From NCBI GenBank assembly GCA_900555345.1, contig USKS01000118.1:1-5608 (forward strand): DNA of 5,608 nucleotides, in the 5' to 3' direction. The DNA is from an uncultured Eubacteriales bacterium (GTDB lineage Bacteria; Bacillota_A; Clostridia; Oscillospirales; CAG-272). The notes beneath the pieces are model-generated. The model was not told the origin of the DNA, did no database searches, and saw only the letters and a list, made by a program, of their open reading frames with translations. The position numbers were made by a program, and so were the translations under genes. This document shows, in pieces, positions 4,709 to 5,608 of this stretch; position 1 is the stretch's first letter, and every line of letters starts with the position of its first letter.

Positions 4709-5608
4709 ATGAAGAAATATTTCGAAAGCTTTTTGAAAATATGCGCTTTTCCGACGGACGCCGCAGAGTCGCTACTCGGCGATCTTGATAAAATCTGCGC
4801 CGCTCGTTCGGCGCGCGCGGTGTTTGAAGAATGTGTTGACGAATATAAGAGATCTATAGACATTGATTTTGAGGCTCTGCATGACAGATGCGGAGAGGCG
4901 GCGGAGAGCGCGGGCGTACATAAATACGCGGGCAATCTTATAATTTACTGCCTGTGGACCGAGCATCTGAAAGAGCTTTATAAAGAAAAAGGATATGACG
5001 ACACAGTCTGGCTGGACAGTGTCACCGATCTTCGCACAAAGGCGATAGAGTGCAAAAAAAAATACGGCGTCTGGGGCACATTCGTGGGAGGATGGCTGCC
5101 GCAGTATTTCTCGCTTGAGCGATTTGCCCTCGGCAGGCTTCAGTTTGAAATTATGGATTTCTTCGCTTCGCACGAAACGTATACGAAATTCGGTGTGGAG
5201 CTTGTGCCCGATACCTCAAAGGCGGCTGCTCTGCACATCCCCGCAACGGGTCCGCTTACCCGTGACAAGGTGCTTGACTCTTATAAAAAGGCATATGCGT
5301 TTTTCGAAAAGTATTTTCCTTTTTGCCTGCAGAACGGGATACTGTGCGGTCAGTGCTTCTCATGGCTGCTTTACGGACCTGTAAGGAATATTCTGCCGCC
5401 GGACTCCAACAGCCGAGACTTTATACGCGATTTTGACGTTATGTATGACTATGACGACCCGGGCTACAAGGACTGCTGGCGTATTTTTAATGTTGACTGG
5501 ACGGGAGACGCCTCGCTACTCCCGAGGGACACATCAATGCAGAGAAGATATTCCGATCACCTTGCGGCGGGCGGCACGGGCGGCCGCGGTGCGGGCGTTA
5601 TGCTGTTT
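4709..5608 (+). CDS. Acyltransferase-domain protein (NAT_N / GNAT_C type), 3' end outside window
   Basis: The frame is open for 300 codons to the end of the window. The product resembles the two-domain acyltransferase-like proteins common in Clostridia, with an N-terminal helical NAT_N region and a GNAT-like C-terminal domain. Characteristic stretches are YGVWGTFVGGWLPQYF at 119-134, ERFALGRLQFE at 137-147, LHIPATGPLTRDKVLDSY at 175-192 followed by AYAFFEKYFP at 195-204, and LLPRDTSMQRRYSDHLAAGG at 270-289. The last block is typically near the C-terminus, so probably only a few residues are missing. No signal peptide or membrane segment is evident, so it is likely cytoplasmic. The ATG is supported by GGTGG 7 bases upstream and by the promoter at 4650-4678; the small inverted repeat ACCG-AA-CGGT (4690-4699) overlaps that ribosome site. 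Substrate and physiological role are unknown for this family as far as I know. I recall the family from its motifs only, so the acyltransferase activity is inferred. Divergence from the regulator gene hints at control by it. Confidence 0.8.
   Translation, partial: MKKYFESFLKICAFPTDAAESLLGDLDKICAARSARAVFEECVDEYKRSIDIDFEALHDRCGEAAESAGVHKYAGNLIIYCLWTEHLKELYKEKGYDDTVWLDSVTDLRTKAIECKKKYGVWGTFVGGWLPQYFSLERFALGRLQFEIMDFFASHETYTKFGVELVPDTSKAAALHIPATGPLTRDKVLDSYKKAYAFFEKYFPFCLQNGILCGQCFSWLLYGPVRNILPPDSNSRDFIRDFDVMYDYDDPGYKDCWRIFNVDWTGDASLLPRDTSMQRRYSDHLAAGGTGGRGAGVMLF

Noticed and set aside
1..5608. Search for CRISPR arrays, tRNA or rRNA genes, insertion sequences and attachment sites
   Set aside because: No regularly spaced repeats, cloverleaf sequences, transposase motifs or terminal repeats were seen on either strand.

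Overview
The window looks like a stretch of a Bacillota (probably clostridial) chromosome. The evidence is a DegV-family protein next to a FakA/YloV-type DhaL kinase, an OmpR-family two-component pair, housekeeping promoters close to TTGACA/TATAAT, and A/G-rich ribosome binding sites. The coding DNA is moderately GC-rich with very AT-rich gaps, which would fit a gut clostridium. That placement is inference, since no marker gene is present.

Four genes lie on the minus strand and one on the plus strand. From right to left on the minus strand: a response regulator (4517-3837) and a histidine kinase (3808-2783), 28 bases apart and surely one operon; a 338-base AT-rich gap holding a near-perfect promoter and a leader of about 190 nt with several inverted repeats; a DegV-family fatty-acid-binding protein (2444-1578); a 137-base gap with a GC-rich hairpin; and the first 480 codons of a FakA-like fatty acid kinase subunit (1440 to beyond base 1). 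On the plus strand, a NAT_N/GNAT_C-type acyltransferase starts at 4709 and runs off the right end, probably only a few codons short of its stop. It is divergent from the response regulator and has its own good promoter.

Two functional units can be proposed. DegV (FakB-like) and FakA together match the known fatty acid kinase system, in which FakB presents a bound fatty acid and FakA phosphorylates it to acyl-phosphate for phospholipid synthesis. The two-component pair resembles small envelope-sensing systems: the kinase has almost no extracellular loop, so it probably senses the membrane itself or a partner membrane protein. The acyltransferase shares the divergent control region with the regulator and is a candidate target.

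I see no mobile element, CRISPR array, tRNA or rRNA. I found no clear evidence of a wholly new system. The most interesting parts are the non-coding ones: the degV promoter with a dyad over its -10 box, its structured leader, and the repeat-rich divergent promoter region.
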